64,000 nucleotides of DNA from Blastococcus sp. PRF04-17. GTDB lineage: Bacteria > Actinomycetota > Actinomycetes > Mycobacteriales > Geodermatophilaceae. Under the pieces are notes generated by a model, which was not told the DNA's origin, did no database searches, and worked only from the letters and a program-made list of their open reading frames with translations. Of this stretch, positions 11,601-21,572 are shown in pieces. The DNA is taken from the NCBI RefSeq assembly GCF_023016265.1, contig NZ_CP095412.1:1-64000 (forward strand), given 5' to 3'. A program made the translations under genes and the position numbers. The stretch's first letter is position 1. Each line of letters starts with the position of its first letter.

Positions 11601-13595
11601 TCATCGGGTGCTGGCGGCGACCAGCTGTTCGGCCAGCGCGTACGCCTGCCGGGTGGCGAACACGAGCCGGCGAGGCGCGTAGGCGTCGCCGAGGACGTGG
11701 ACATCGGGGAGGCGGGTGCGCAGTCCGTCGTAGAGCGTCGAGTCGGAGATGCTGCCGCAGGCGAGCACCACGGAGTCGAAGTCGCCGAGGGTCCGCGTGC
11801 GCATCGAGTACACGTTGCGGACGTCCACGGTCGAGGCGCCGATGCCGACGACCTCCTCCATGAACGAGAACCGCACGTCCTTGGCGTCCAGCCGGCCCAG
11901 GATGGCGCCGATCATGTACCGGCCGATCAGCGGGGCCGGCTGCTGGGTCGCGTACACGATCGAGACGGCGTGCCCCCGCTCGGCGAGGAAGTCGGCCACC
12001 GACAGCGGAGCGACGTGGTCGTCCTGGGCCACGACGACCACGCGGCGCCCGGGGGTGACCCGCTCGGCCAGGACGTCGCGGATGTCGAGCACGTGAGGTG
12101 CCTCGGCACCGGGGATCGCGGGACGGCGGGGGCCTGCGCCGGTGGCGATCGCGACGGTGTCGGCGCCGTCGGCGAGGACGTCGTCCGCCGTCGCGCGCCT
12201 GCCCCGGGTGACCCGCACGCCGAGCTCGGCCAGCCGCCGCTCCTGCCACCGCAGGTAGGCGGCGTAGCCCTCGTGCTTCGGCGCCTGGACGGCGTACCGC
12301 AGCTGGCCGCCGAGCTCGTCGTCGGCCTCCCAGAGGTCGACGTCCATGCCGCTCTCGCGGGCGAGGGCGGCGAGCTCCATGCCCGCGGGGCCGCCGCCGA
12401 CCACGAGCAGACGGCGACCGTCCGGCACGGTCGGCCACGGGACGTCGACCTCGTGGCTGGTCGTCGGGTTCACCGCGCAGCCGAAGGGCAGGCCCTCCAC
12501 GTAGCGCCGGCTGATGCACTCGTTGCCGCCGACGCACGGCCGGATCTCGGCCGTCCGCCCGTCGCGGGCCTTGGCGAGCAGGTCGCCGTCGGCGATGTGG
12601 GCGCGGGCCATTCCGACGATGTCGGCGTCGCCTGAGCTGAGGATCCGCTCGGCCACGTCGGGGTCGGTGATCCGGCCGGTGTGCACCACCGGCAGGCTGA
12701 GCGCCTGCTTGAGCCGGCCGGCCAGCGGCCCGAACTCGCCGGGCTGGAAGTAGGTCGGCTGGATGTAACTCGGGTTGCCCCACGGGCTGCCGATGACGCC
12801 GTGCACGTAGTCGATGAGGCCGGTCGACTCGAAGTACTGGGCGAGCTCGATGCCGCCGTCGACGTCGTAGCCCTCGGGCATCTCCTCGCGGATGTTCAGC
12901 CGGATGCCGAGGGTCATCGAGGTGCCGATGACGTCGCGGATGGCCTGCATGCACTCGACGGCGAAGCGCGCCCGGTTCTCCAGCGAGCCGCCGTACTCGT
13001 CCTCCCGCTGGTTCGTGTAGTCCGAGAGGAACCACTCGTGCAGGTCGTCGTGGTTGAGGTGCAGCTCGACGCCGTCGGCGCGGCCCTCCATCGACAGCCG
13101 TGCCGACTCGGCGTACTCCTTCACGAAGGCGTCGATGTCGGCCTGGTCCATCACGTGCGGCATCAGGTTGATCGTCGGCGCGCTCATCACCGGCGAGGGC
13201 CCGTGCGGCATGCCGCCCTGGTGGACCATCTGGACGGTGACGGTGCTGTCGAGCGCGTGGAGGGCGTCGGAGAAGGCCTGCACGCGCTCGACGAAGTACG
13301 GCAGCCGGAAGAAGCCGGTGGTCGCGGCGCCCACGCCGGTCGGCTCGAAGCCGGGTATCAGGTGGTTGCGCAGGTGCGTCGACAGGCTGGCGACCCAGGC
13401 CGGCCCGTCGTCCGCGCAGCGGCTCTCGAAGTAGGCGATGTTGCGGCGCGCCTCGTCCTCGGTGCCGTAGATGTTGCCGATGGCCGAGGCGTGCGGCGGC
13501 AGCATCGCCCGGTTCCGAAGCCGCATCGTGCCCACGGTGATGGGGGAGAAGAGGGTGGGGTAGCCGGTCGGCGGCGTGCCGTCGAGGGCCGTCAT
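11601..13595 (-). CDS. FMN/FAD NADH:flavin oxidoreductase, 2,4-dienoyl-CoA reductase-like
   Basis: A 664-residue enzyme with the FadH/trimethylamine-dehydrogenase layout. An N-terminal FMN TIM barrel (about residues 10-360, ending in GDADIVGMARAHIAD) is followed by a cysteine segment and a C-terminal NAD/FAD module with VVGGGPAGMELA near 395. Such enzymes reduce conjugated double bonds of CoA esters or related enones. The cluster segment reads CVGGNEC plus a Cys 13 residues later. The second of the four usual ligands is Gly, so the [4Fe-4S] cluster may be altered. It is the first gene of the minus-strand operon. Its start faces the etfB promoter. Confidence 0.9.
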   Translation of the reverse strand: MTALDGTPPTGYPTLFSPITVGTMRLRNRAMLPPHASAIGNIYGTEDEARRNIAYFESRCADDGPAWVASLSTHLRNHLIPGFEPTGVGAATTGFFRLPYFVERVQAFSDALHALDSTVTVQMVHQGGMPHGPSPVMSAPTINLMPHVMDQADIDAFVKEYAESARLSMEGRADGVELHLNHDDLHEWFLSDYTNQREDEYGGSLENRARFAVECMQAIRDVIGTSMTLGIRLNIREEMPEGYDVDGGIELAQYFESTGLIDYVHGVIGSPWGNPSYIQPTYFQPGEFGPLAGRLKQALSLPVVHTGRITDPDVAERILSSGDADIVGMARAHIADGDLLAKARDGRTAEIRPCVGGNECISRRYVEGLPFGCAVNPTTSHEVDVPWPTVPDGRRLLVVGGGPAGMELAALARESGMDVDLWEADDELGGQLRYAVQAPKHEGYAAYLRWQERRLAELGVRVTRGRRATADDVLADGADTVAIATGAGPRRPAIPGAEAPHVLDIRDVLAERVTPGRRVVVVAQDDHVAPLSVADFLAERGHAVSIVYATQQPAPLIGRYMIGAILGRLDAKDVRFSFMEEVVGIGASTVDVRNVYSMRTRTLGDFDSVVLACGSISDSTLYDGLRTRLPDVHVLGDAYAPRRLVFATRQAYALAEQLVAASTR

Positions 13596-13744
13596 CGCGT
13601 CACCGTTCTGGAGCAGCTCCGATCCATGCTCATGATATTTACGGACTTCCCTCAGGGCGTCAATGCGCCGTGTTGACCGACCCTCTGTCGGAGGGCTACC
13701 GTGCGCATAGTTATAAGGGAACCGTCCCGGTGAGGTGGCAGTCC
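13596..13744. promoter_or_regulatory. Divergent promoter region with small inverted repeat
   Basis: Gap of 149 bases between the minus-strand reductase operon and etfB. It is locally AT-richer than its surroundings. An inverted repeat CCCTC-tgtcg-GAGGG occupies 13681-13695, and a TTATAA-like hexamer lies at about 13711-13716 upstream of the etfB GTG. It may control both directions; no regulator gene is adjacent. Weak evidence, seen only as sequence pattern. Confidence 0.35.
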
Positions 13745-14524
13745 GTGAACATCGTCGTTCTTGTGAAGCAGGTCCCGGACTCGGGCAGTGAGCGGAAGCT
13801 GGATCCGTCGGACAACACCGTCGCCCGCGCTTCGGCGGACAACGTGATCAACGAGATGGACGAGTACGCCATCGAGGAGGCGCTGCTGGTCCGCGACCGT
13901 GAGGGTGGCGAGGTCACGGTGCTGACGGTGGGCCCGGAGTCGGCGACCGACGCGATCCGCAAGGCGCTGTCGATGGGTGCGGACAAGGCCGTGCACGTGG
14001 TGGACGACGCGATCCACGGCTCGTGCGCCGTGCAGACCTCGGCGGTGATCGCCGCGGCGCTGGGGCAGCTGGAGTACGACCTGGTCCTGTGTGGTGCGGA
14101 GGCGACCGACGCGCAGTTGTCGGTGATGCCGGCGCTGCTGGCCGAGCGGCTGGGCATTCCGCAGCTGTCGGGCGCGCGCAAGCTCACGATCGAGGGCGGC
14201 ATGGCCAGGATCGAGCGGCAGACCGACGGCGGCTACTGGGCGGTGGAGGCGCCGCTGCCGGCGATCGTGTCGACCTGGGACACGATCAACGAGCCGCGCT
14301 ACCCCTCGTTCAAGGGGATCATGGCCGCGAAGAAGAAGCCGGTCGAGACCAGGTCGCTGGCCGACCTGGGCCTGGACCCCTCGAGCGTGGGCCTGGCCAA
14401 TGCCACCAGCCGGGTGCTGGACTTCGCCGGCCGCCCGCCCAAGGGCGAGGGCGTGAAGGTCGTCGACGAGGGCGACGGCGCGCAGAAGTTCGTCGAGTTC
14501 CTCGCCGCCCAGAAGATCGTCTGA
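13745..14524 (+). CDS. etfB: Electron transfer flavoprotein, beta subunit
   Basis: The AMP-binding small subunit of ETF, which takes electrons from acyl-CoA dehydrogenases. The 259-residue protein starts at GTG 13745 with NIVVLVKQVPDS, the family's usual N-terminus. It includes the signature region around CGAEATDAQLSVMPALLAERLG and the W-DTINEPRYPSFKGIMAAKKK recognition-loop segment. A GAGGTGG sequence lies before the start. It is followed by etfA after 30 bases and then by thiolase and two acyl-CoA dehydrogenases, so the ETF pair is part of the beta-oxidation-like operon rather than a stand-alone housekeeping copy. Confidence 0.96.
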   Translation: MNIVVLVKQVPDSGSERKLDPSDNTVARASADNVINEMDEYAIEEALLVRDREGGEVTVLTVGPESATDAIRKALSMGADKAVHVVDDAIHGSCAVQTSAVIAAALGQLEYDLVLCGAEATDAQLSVMPALLAERLGIPQLSGARKLTIEGGMARIERQTDGGYWAVEAPLPAIVSTWDTINEPRYPSFKGIMAAKKKPVETRSLADLGLDPSSVGLANATSRVLDFAGRPPKGEGVKVVDEGDGAQKFVEFLAAQKIV

Positions 14525-14554
14525 CCCGGATCGAAGGAAGAGGAGAACCCCGAC

Positions 14555-15534
14555 ATGGCAGAGGTCAATGGGTCTGAGGTGCTGGTCCTGGCCGAGCTCA
14601 ACCCGGCCGGCGGTGGCGTGCGCAAGACCACGCTCGAGGCCCTGACGGCCGCCCGTGCGCTCGGTGAGCCCTCGGCCGTCGTCCTCGGTGCCCCCGGCGC
14701 CGCCGCGAGTGTGCGCGAGCAGCTGGCCGAGTACGGCGCGGACACGGTCTACGTCGCCGAGGCTCCCGAGGTCGATGAGTACCTGGTGGCGCCCAAGGCC
14801 GAGGTGCTGGCGCAGCTGGTGGCCGAGAAGTCGCCGGCGGCGGTGGTGATCCCGTCCTCTCCGGAGGGCAAGGAGATCGCCGGCCGGCTGGCGATCAAGA
14901 CCGGCAGCGGCTTCCTGACCGACGTCACCGAGATCGCGCCCGACGGCACCGCCACCCAGGTCGCGTTCGCCGGGCAGACGATCGTGCACTCCCAGGTCAC
15001 GACCGGTACCCCGATCTACACGCTGCGGGGCAACTCGGTCACCCCCGAGCCCGCGCCGCCGCGGGCGCCGAGCAGCAGGTGCAGGTGTCGGTCTCCGAGG
15101 CGGCCAAGGCCGCCCGGGTCACCGACCGCGTGGTCGAGCAGAAGTCCTCCCGCCCGGAGCTGACCGAGGCCTCGATCGTGGTCTCCGGCGGGCGCGGGGT
15201 GGCCAGCGCGGAGAACTTCTCCATCATCGAGGCCCTCGCCGACTCCCTCGGCGCGGCCGTCGGGGCCTCCCGGGCCGCGGTGGACTCCGGCTTCTACCCG
15301 CACACCTTCCAGGTCGGGCAGACCGGCAAGACCGTCTCCCCGCAGCTCTACGTCGCCGTGGGCATCTCCGGAGCCATCCAGCACCGCGCCGGCATGCAGA
15401 CCTCGAAGACCATCGTCGCGATCAACAAGGACCCCGAGGCGCCGATCTTCGAACTCGCCGACTTCGGCGTCGTCGGCGACCTGAACACCGTCGTCCCCGC
15501 CGCCACCGAGCAGATCACCGCCCGCAAGGGCTGA
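14555..15534 (+). pseudogene. etfA: Electron transfer flavoprotein, alpha subunit, frameshifted
   Basis: FAD-binding large subunit of ETF. The N-terminal domain (MAEVNGSEVLVLAELN...) runs to about 15055, where the frame breaks in a GC-rich stretch at 15051-15062. The FAD-binding domain continues in another frame with [35 protein letters not shown], and [22 protein letters not shown], ending at 15534. Adding one base yields a normal protein of about 326 residues. All FAD-binding motifs are intact after repair, so a residual sequencing error is the likelier explanation. A good GAAGAGGAG site precedes ATG 14555. Confidence 0.93.
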
Positions 15535-15545
15535 GGGCGCTTCGG

Positions 15546-16736
15546 ATGTCGGAGAACTCGCGGGTCGTCGTCCTCGGTGGCGCCCGGACGCCGATCGGGA
15601 GCTTCGGCGGCGCACTCAAGGACGTGCCGGCGCACGAGCTCGGCGCCGTCGCGGCCCGGGCCGCGCTGGAGCGCACCGGCGTGCGGCCCGACGCCGTCGA
15701 CGAGGTCGTCATGGGCTGCATCGGCCAGGTCGGCCCCGACGCCTACAACGCCCGGCGCGTGGCGCTCGCCGCCGGGCTGCCGGCACGCACGCCGGCGCAC
15801 ACGGTGAACCGGTTGTGCGGCTCCGGGCTGCAGGCGGTGTGGTCGGCCGCGCAGCAGATCCGCTGGGGAGCGGCGCGGGTGGCGCTGGCCGGTGGCGACG
15901 AGTCGATGTCGCGGATGCCCTTCTACGACTTCGGTGCGCGCAGCGGCCACCGCCTGGGGGACCGCACGCTGGTCGACGGGACCGTCGCGATGCTCACCGA
16001 TCCCTTCCACGGCATCCACATGGGCGTGACCGCCGAGCGGGTGGCGGAGAAGTACGACGTCAGCCGCGAGGAGCAGGACGAGTTCGCCCTGCGCTCGCAG
16101 CAGCGCGCGGCGGGCCCCGAGGCGAAGTCGGCCTTCGCCGACGAGATCGTGCCGGTCGAGATCGGCGGCCGGAAGCCGACGACGGTGACCGTCGACGAGC
16201 ACCCGAAGCCGGGCACCACGATGGAGACGCTGGCGAAGCTGCGCCCCGCGTTCGCCCGGGACGGGACCGTCACCGCCGGCAACGCCTCCGGCATCAACGA
16301 CGGGGCCGCGGCCCTGCTCGTCACCACCGAGGACGTCGCGCGGGACGAGCTGGGCGCGAGCGGTCCGCTGGTCGCGCTGGAGGCGGTGACGACGGCGGCG
16401 CTCGAGCCCGAGGTGATGGGCTACGCCCCGGTGCTGGCGCTGCGGTCGCTGTTCGAGCAGACCGGCACGACGCCGGCCGACATCGGCACCGTCGAGCTGA
16501 ACGAGGCCTTCGCCGCTCAGGCGGTCGCCTGCATCCGCGACGCCGGCCTGGACCCCGAGCGCACCAACCCGTACGGCGGCGCGATCGCCCTCGGGCATCC
16601 GGTCGGGGCCACCGGGGCGATCCTCACGCTGCGGGTGGTGCAGGACCTCGTCCGGCGCGATCTCGAGCTGGGGGTCGTCACCATGTGCATCGGCGGTGGG
16701 CAGGCCCTGGCCGCGCTCTTCCGCCGGATCGCGTAG
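15546..16736 (+). CDS. Acetyl-CoA acetyltransferase (thiolase)
   Basis: Thiolase of 396 residues that cleaves a 3-oxoacyl-CoA with CoA, or condenses two acetyl-CoA. The nucleophile Cys is in [11 protein letters not shown] near residue 90; the second active-site elements are [15 protein letters not shown] near 350 and CIGGGQ near 380. All catalytic positions are present. It lies 11 bases after etfA and before two acyl-CoA dehydrogenases, consistent with the final thiolytic step of a beta-oxidation-type route. The length fits degradative or biosynthetic thiolases equally; the context favours degradation. Confidence 0.95.
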   Translation: MSENSRVVVLGGARTPIGSFGGALKDVPAHELGAVAARAALERTGVRPDAVDEVVMGCIGQVGPDAYNARRVALAAGLPARTPAHTVNRLCGSGLQAVWSAAQQIRWGAARVALAGGDESMSRMPFYDFGARSGHRLGDRTLVDGTVAMLTDPFHGIHMGVTAERVAEKYDVSREEQDEFALRSQQRAAGPEAKSAFADEIVPVEIGGRKPTTVTVDEHPKPGTTMETLAKLRPAFARDGTVTAGNASGINDGAAALLVTTEDVARDELGASGPLVALEAVTTAALEPEVMGYAPVLALRSLFEQTGTTPADIGTVELNEAFAAQAVACIRDAGLDPERTNPYGGAIALGHPVGATGAILTLRVVQDLVRRDLELGVVTMCIGGGQALAALFRRIA

Positions 16737-16776
16737 AACCAATGCCTGTAGAAGCTGCGACGACGTGGGGACCCCG

Positions 16777-17937
16777 ATGACCAACTCGCTGACGCTGGCC
16801 CCCGCGCCGCGCTCGGAGGCTGCCGAGCAGGTGCGCGGCGAGGTGCGGGAGTTCCTCGCCGCCGAGCTCGCGGCCGGCACCTTCCAGACCGGCGTCGACA
16901 CGTGGCTGTCCGGCGTCGACCCGGCGTTCTCCAAGAAGCTGGGCGACCGCGGCTGGCTCGGCATGACCTGGCCGAAGGAGTACGGCGGCCACGAGCGGTC
17001 GGCGATGGAGCGGTACGCGGTCAGCGAGGAGCTCCTCGCCGCCGGCGCGCCGGTCGCCGGGCACTGGATCGCCGACCGCCAGTCGGGCCCGAACCTGCTG
17101 CAGTACGGCACGGAGGCGCAGCGGCGGGCGATCCTCCCGCGGATCGCGGCCGGCGAGTGCTTCTTCGTGATCGGCATGAGCGAGCCGGACTCCGGCTCCG
17201 ACCTGGCGTCGATCCGCACGCGAGCGGTGCGCAACGGCTCGGGCGACTGGGTGGTCAACGGCGCCAAGATCTGGACGTCGAACGCGCACCACGCGCACTA
17301 CGGGATCGTGCTGGTGCGCACCTCGCCGGGCGATCCGGCGAACAAGCACGCCGGTCTCTCGCAGCTGCTGGTCGACCTCTCGCTGCCGGGCATCGCGATC
17401 AACCCGATCCGCATCCTCGACGGAGGGCACCACTTCAACGAGGTGGTGTTCGAGGACGTCGTCGTCCCAGGCGACATGCTGCTCGGCGAGGAGGGCAGGG
17501 GCTGGCACCAGGTCACCGCCGAGCTCGCCTTCGAGCGGTCGGGTCCGGAGCGGTTCCTGTCGACATATCCAGTTGTCGCCGAGTTCGCCCGGCGGGTCGG
17601 CAAGTCCAGTGATCCGGCGGCGCTGGCGACCCTCGGCCGGCTGTCGGCGCGCCTGCTCGCGCTCCGGCAGATGTCGCTGCGGATCGCGGCCGCCCTCGAC
17701 CGGGGGGAGCTGCCGAACATCCCGGCGGCGCTGGTCAAGGACGTCGGGACGATGTTCGAGGGAGACGTGATCGAGGAGGTCCGCCGGGTGATCGACGTGA
17801 CGCCGTCGCTGGACTCGCCCGATCCGCTGGCGCGGGCGCTGGCGGAGGCGCAGTTGCACGCGCCCGGGTTCACCCTGCGGGGCGGGACCAACGAGATCCT
17901 CAAGGGGATCGTGGCGCGCGGGCTGGGGCTGCGATGA
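16777..17937 (+). CDS. Acyl-CoA dehydrogenase, first of a pair
   Basis: FAD-dependent acyl-CoA dehydrogenase of 386 residues. It has the family FAD and substrate motifs [18 protein letters not shown] and IWTSNAH and ends in [18 protein letters not shown], the usual C-terminal FAD-contacting segment. It passes electrons to ETF encoded just upstream. It overlaps the next acyl-CoA dehydrogenase gene by ATGA. In actinobacteria such adjacent, unequal FadE genes often form heteromeric enzymes for steroid or other bulky CoA esters. That a heteromer forms here is inference. A plausible start is ATG 16777, 40 bases after the thiolase. Confidence 0.92.
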   Translation: MTNSLTLAPAPRSEAAEQVRGEVREFLAAELAAGTFQTGVDTWLSGVDPAFSKKLGDRGWLGMTWPKEYGGHERSAMERYAVSEELLAAGAPVAGHWIADRQSGPNLLQYGTEAQRRAILPRIAAGECFFVIGMSEPDSGSDLASIRTRAVRNGSGDWVVNGAKIWTSNAHHAHYGIVLVRTSPGDPANKHAGLSQLLVDLSLPGIAINPIRILDGGHHFNEVVFEDVVVPGDMLLGEEGRGWHQVTAELAFERSGPERFLSTYPVVAEFARRVGKSSDPAALATLGRLSARLLALRQMSLRIAAALDRGELPNIPAALVKDVGTMFEGDVIEEVRRVIDVTPSLDSPDPLARALAEAQLHAPGFTLRGGTNEILKGIVARGLGLR

Positions 17938-19001
17938 GCGACCAGGACCTGGTGGTCGCGACGGTCCGCGACATCCTGTCGGGGTTCGAGCCGTTCACGC
18001 TGACCCCGGAGCGGCCCTGGGACGCCGGGCTCTGGTCGGCCCTCGCGGATGCGGGGCTGACCGGCGTGGGCCTGCCCGAGGAGGCCGGTGGCTCGGGCGG
18101 CGAGCTCGCCGACGCCGTGGCGGTCGTCGCGACCCTCGCCCAGGGCTCGGCGGCGGTGCCCGTGGCCGAGCAGCTGCTGGTCGCCGGCCCCGCGCTGCTG
18201 GCCGCCGGCCTGGACCTGCCGTCGCCGGAGACGCCGATGACGATCGCGCTCGCCGACGCGGTCACCGTCCACCCGGTGGACGACGGCGACGGCCCGGGGC
18301 GGTTCACGCTGACCGGCACGGCGACCGACGTCGCGTGGGCCGGCGTGGCGTCGTCCGTCGTCGTCCTGGCGCCGGCCCCGGCCGGGCTCGACGGAGCGTT
18401 CCTCGGGCTGATCGACGCGTCGGGCCTGGCGGCCACCGACGCGGCGAACCTGGCCGGCGAGCCCCGCGGATCCCTGGTGCTGGACGACGTCCAGGCCTTG
18501 GGTGCGGTGCTCACCGACGCGCAGGCCGCGGAGGTGCGGGCGCGGTACGCGCTGGCGCGGGCGGTGCAGCTGGCCGCGGCGCTCGACCAGGTCATGTCGT
18601 GGACAGTGCAGTACGTGGGGGAGCGCGAGCAGTTCGGCCGCGCGCTGGCCAAGTTCCAGGCGATCCAGATGGGCCTGGCCGAGATGGCCGGCGAGGTCAC
18701 CGCGGTGGCCGCGCTGACCGACGCCGCCGTCCAGGCGCTGGACCGCGGCGAGAACGTCGTCCTGGCCGCCGCGGCGGCCAAGGTGCGGGCCGGCGCCGCG
18801 GTCGAGCTGGTGGCGCGGCTGGCGCACCAGTTCCACGGGGCGATCGGGTTCACCCAGGAGCACAAGCTGCACCACCTCACCCGGCGGCTGTGGTCGTGGC
18901 GCGACGAGGCGGGCAGCGAGCTGCACTGGTCCCGGGTTCTCGGGTCCGGGCTGCTGGCCGAGGGCCCGGAGCTGTGGCCGACCCTCACCCGCGTGGTGTA
19001 G
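17934..19001 (+). CDS. Acyl-CoA dehydrogenase, second of a pair
   Basis: Shorter acyl-CoA dehydrogenase of 355 residues with a reduced N-terminal domain and a clear C-terminal helical domain (YVGEREQFGRALAKFQAIQMGLAEM-type segment, HQFHGAIGFTQEHKLHHLTRRL). It starts at ATG 17934, overlapping the previous stop by four bases. The conserved R-x-Q-F and QxxGAIG-like segments are present. The short, divergent N-terminal half supports the idea that it pairs with the upstream protein as a heteromeric enzyme. Last gene of the etf operon; it ends nine bases before the convergent AlkD-like gene. Confidence 0.88.
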   Translation: MSDQDLVVATVRDILSGFEPFTLTPERPWDAGLWSALADAGLTGVGLPEEAGGSGGELADAVAVVATLAQGSAAVPVAEQLLVAGPALLAAGLDLPSPETPMTIALADAVTVHPVDDGDGPGRFTLTGTATDVAWAGVASSVVVLAPAPAGLDGAFLGLIDASGLAATDAANLAGEPRGSLVLDDVQALGAVLTDAQAAEVRARYALARAVQLAAALDQVMSWTVQYVGEREQFGRALAKFQAIQMGLAEMAGEVTAVAALTDAAVQALDRGENVVLAAAAAKVRAGAAVELVARLAHQFHGAIGFTQEHKLHHLTRRLWSWRDEAGSELHWSRVLGSGLLAEGPELWPTLTRVV

Positions 19002-19010
19002 CGACGCTCC

Positions 19011-19521
19011 CTACGCCGGCTGCCGGCGGTTCACCATCTCGGTGATCCACGTCGGCGCGTACGGCGACGTGCAGTTCGGTGGGGTCGGGTAGTCCTCGAG
19101 CACCCGGAGGCGCTCGCCGATGCCGATCTGGGCCAGGCAGTGGTTCATCGCCCAGTCGCCGAGCCAGGCCAGCCGCAGCTCCTCGGCGCAGGGCTCTTCT
19201 TGACGACGTAGTTCACCAGCCAGTCGTGCACCTTGGGCGTCCGGGCCGAGCGCAGCATGGTGTCCAGCTCGTCGCGCGGAAACGCCTTCGGCCGGCAGAT
19301 CAGCAGCGCCAGCAGGCGGGCGGCGGAGTCCCCGGTCGCCCACAGCTCGCGGGCGAGGTCCTGCTGCGTCTCGAGCCGCTTGGCGAGCGCGCGCAGGGCG
19401 CCGAGGTTGACGCCGTGGTCGTCGCCGTGCCGGGCGTTCACCTCGGGATGCGGGGGTCCTCCAGCTCGGCCATCACCTCGCCTACCACCTTGCCCACCAC
19501 CCTGCCCGCCACCTCGGTCAC
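19011..19521 (-). pseudogene. AlkD-like DNA alkylation repair protein, frameshifted
   Basis: HEAT-repeat-type alkylpurine DNA glycosylase relative. Recognisable segments are NARHGDDHGVNLGALRALAK, TGDSAARLLALLICRPK, VHDWLVNYVVKK and WLGDWAMNHCLAQIGIGERL. These pieces lie in three successive frames with breaks at about 19442-19447 and 19188-19194. Adding one base at each joins them into about 170 residues, starting from GTG 19521. That is shorter than typical family members (about 220), so a piece of the N-terminus may be missing or the start lies elsewhere. Cytosolic DNA repair role by family. Convergent with the acyl-CoA dehydrogenase gene. Confidence 0.7.
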
Positions 19522-19540
19522 CGGTCCAGTCCTACCGGAC

Positions 19541-20440
19541 TCAGCCCTCCGGCGGAGCCGCCGCCTCGACCGGGGGCCGCCGCCGCGCGAGACGGACCGG
19601 CACCAGAACAGCCACCGTCACCAGCGCGACGACCGCCAACCAGGGCAGCACCACGCCCAAGACCACGACGACGGCGCCCAGCGCGGACACGAGGGAGCGC
19701 CAGCCGGTGCCGAGCCCGTCGGCGAAGCTGTTCGGCCCGCCGGGCGGGGCCACGCCGAACGGTTGCAGGTGCACGCTGAGCGTCGAGAGCTCCACCTGGT
19801 CGGCCAGCAGCGCGCGCCGGGACTGCAGCGACTCCAGCTCCTGCTGGCGCTCGGCGAGGATCTCCTCGGCGGCCAGCAGGGCCTGGGTGTTCGCCGCCCC
19901 CTCCAGCAGCTCCTCGAGGCGCGCGGCCGAGGTCCGCAATGCTCGGATCCGCGCATCGAGGTCCACGGCCGTGGCGGTGACGTCGGAGCGGGACACCGAC
20001 ACGTGCTCGACGTCCCCGAGGTCCGCCAGGTCGGCCAGGACGCCGGTCAGCTCGTCCGCCGGGACCCGCAGGACGAGGTCGGCGACGGTGCCCTCGCTCC
20101 CGTTCTCGCCGGACACCGCCTGCTCCGTGCGCTCGTCGACCCGGCCACCGACCGATTCGACCAGTTCGCTGACCGACTGGGCGGCCTCGGCCGGGTCCTC
20201 GACGGCGAGGGAGGCGGTGGCCGTGGTGACCACCTGCCGGTCGTCGGGGTCGACGGCTTCGCCCGGCGCCCCGCCGAGATCCTCGGAGCCGGTGGGCTGG
20301 GGGAGTGACGCCTCCTCGCCGGCCCCGCCGCCGCTCGCGGCCGAGTCCGCGGTCGAGCTATTCGAGCAGCCGACGAGCAGGGCGAGGGCCAGAGCCGCGG
20401 TTGCGATGCGGCGGACGCGCCTCGGAGCAGTGGGTGCCAT
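19541..20440 (-). CDS. DUF4349 lipoprotein
   Basis: Secreted lipoprotein of 299 residues with a lipobox (ALALLVGCSNS) after a short hydrophobic signal, then a Gly/Ser/Glu-rich linker. The DUF4349 domain includes VVTTATASLAVEDPAEAAQ, VSELVESVGGRVDERTEQ and a long coiled coil with AARLEELLEGAANTQALLAAEEILAERQQELE. One C-terminal membrane helix (VVVVLGVVLPWLAVVALVTVAVLV) is followed by an arginine-rich cytosolic tail. ATG 20440 is chosen because it starts the signal peptide. Function of DUF4349 is not established; a surface or envelope-sensing role is a guess. Confidence 0.85.
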   Translation of the reverse strand: MAPTAPRRVRRIATAALALALLVGCSNSSTADSAASGGGAGEEASLPQPTGSEDLGGAPGEAVDPDDRQVVTTATASLAVEDPAEAAQSVSELVESVGGRVDERTEQAVSGENGSEGTVADLVLRVPADELTGVLADLADLGDVEHVSVSRSDVTATAVDLDARIRALRTSAARLEELLEGAANTQALLAAEEILAERQQELESLQSRRALLADQVELSTLSVHLQPFGVAPPGGPNSFADGLGTGWRSLVSALGAVVVVLGVVLPWLAVVALVTVAVLVPVRLARRRPPVEAAAPPEG

Positions 20441-20496
20441 ACGTGGTGGACGGCTCGGCGCGGGCGGGGTTCCCGCCCGTTCCCGAACCGAGACCT

Positions 20497-21499
20497 TCAC
20501 CCGGTGACGAGCAGAGGGGTGCACCCGGCCACGCCGTTGCCGGCGCACCAGCGGGCGGCTTCCGTGCGCGAGCCGAAGGGCTGATCGAGCACGGTCAGCC
20601 ACGTCTCGTCGTCGAGCTCGGGTGCGCCGAGGTCGTCCCCGCGGGCGAGGAGGACCGGCAGATGTGAGTCCAATTGGTGGTGCTGGGCGGCGAAGGCGGT
20701 CGCTGCGTCGTCGTCGTCGATCTCGGCGGCGGCGAGCTGGGCCGCCCACCGGCCCTCGAGGTCGTCGACCCGGGGCGCGTCCGCCGCGCGGACGCTGAGC
20801 AGCCCCGGCAGGTTCTGCGGCGGGCCGGGCACGTGGCGGCATTGGTCTCGGCGCTGGTCGCGATGGCCGAGCCGGCCAGGAGGACGACGAGCACGAGGAC
20901 CCAGCCGCCGACGACGACTCCGGCGGCTCCCCCGCACCTCCGGCCGTTCCGTCGGCGCCGGACCGGAACCGGGCGGCGGAGGTGATCGCCAGACCGAGGG
21001 CGGCGACGCAGACGAGGCAGACGGTCAGCAGCTCCCAGAGGCGGGAGTTGACGACGTCCACGGTCACCCACGCCGCCGGAGCCGTGGCGACGGCGAGGAG
21101 GAGGGCGAGCCCGAGCACCAGGACGTCGGGCAGGCGGACACCGGTGAGCGCGAGCACGAGGACGAGGACCGCCGCGGCCGTGGCGACCGTGGCCAGCTCC
21201 GGGGGCCAGAACCAGGGCGCGCCGCCGAAGGGCCAGCCACCGGCGGCGCTGCGGGCGATGCCGGCGGCGCGGCCGGCGATGTCGAAGTCCAGCCGGTCGA
21301 GCAGCCAGGCCACCAGCGGCAGCGCAGTGATCAGGCCGGCGCCGAGCAGGAGGGTGAAGCCGGCCGGGTGATGCCCGATCGAGCTGCCGGGCTTCGGCGG
21401 CCGCTCCCCGGCACGGGTGGCGCCGGCCGCCGGCGGCTCGTCATCTGGCCGGGCGTGACGACCGCGCGGCTGGGCTCGGGGTTCCGGATCAGGGGTCAC
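20497..21499 (-). pseudogene. Hypothetical multi-pass membrane protein, frameshifted
   Basis: Unrecognised protein. From GTG 21499 the first frame gives a Pro/Arg-rich cytosolic start and three or four membrane helices (FTLLLGAGLITALPLVAWLL, LATVATAAAVLVLVLALTGV, VLVLGLALLLAVATAPAAWV, LWELLTVCLVCVAALGLAIT). A frame break near the C run 20929-20933 leads into another helix (GWVLVLVVLLAGSAIATSA). A second near 20826-20833 leads into a soluble C-terminal domain with NLPGLLSVRAADAPRVDDLE and WLTVLDQPFGSRTEA. Two single-base additions rebuild about 333 residues. Function unknown. Confidence 0.62.
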
Positions 21500-21572
21500 G
21501 GCGTCGTCCTCGGTCGGGATGCGTCGGACCAGGATGCCCTGCCTGGCCTGCCCCCGGCGGACGCCATCGCCC

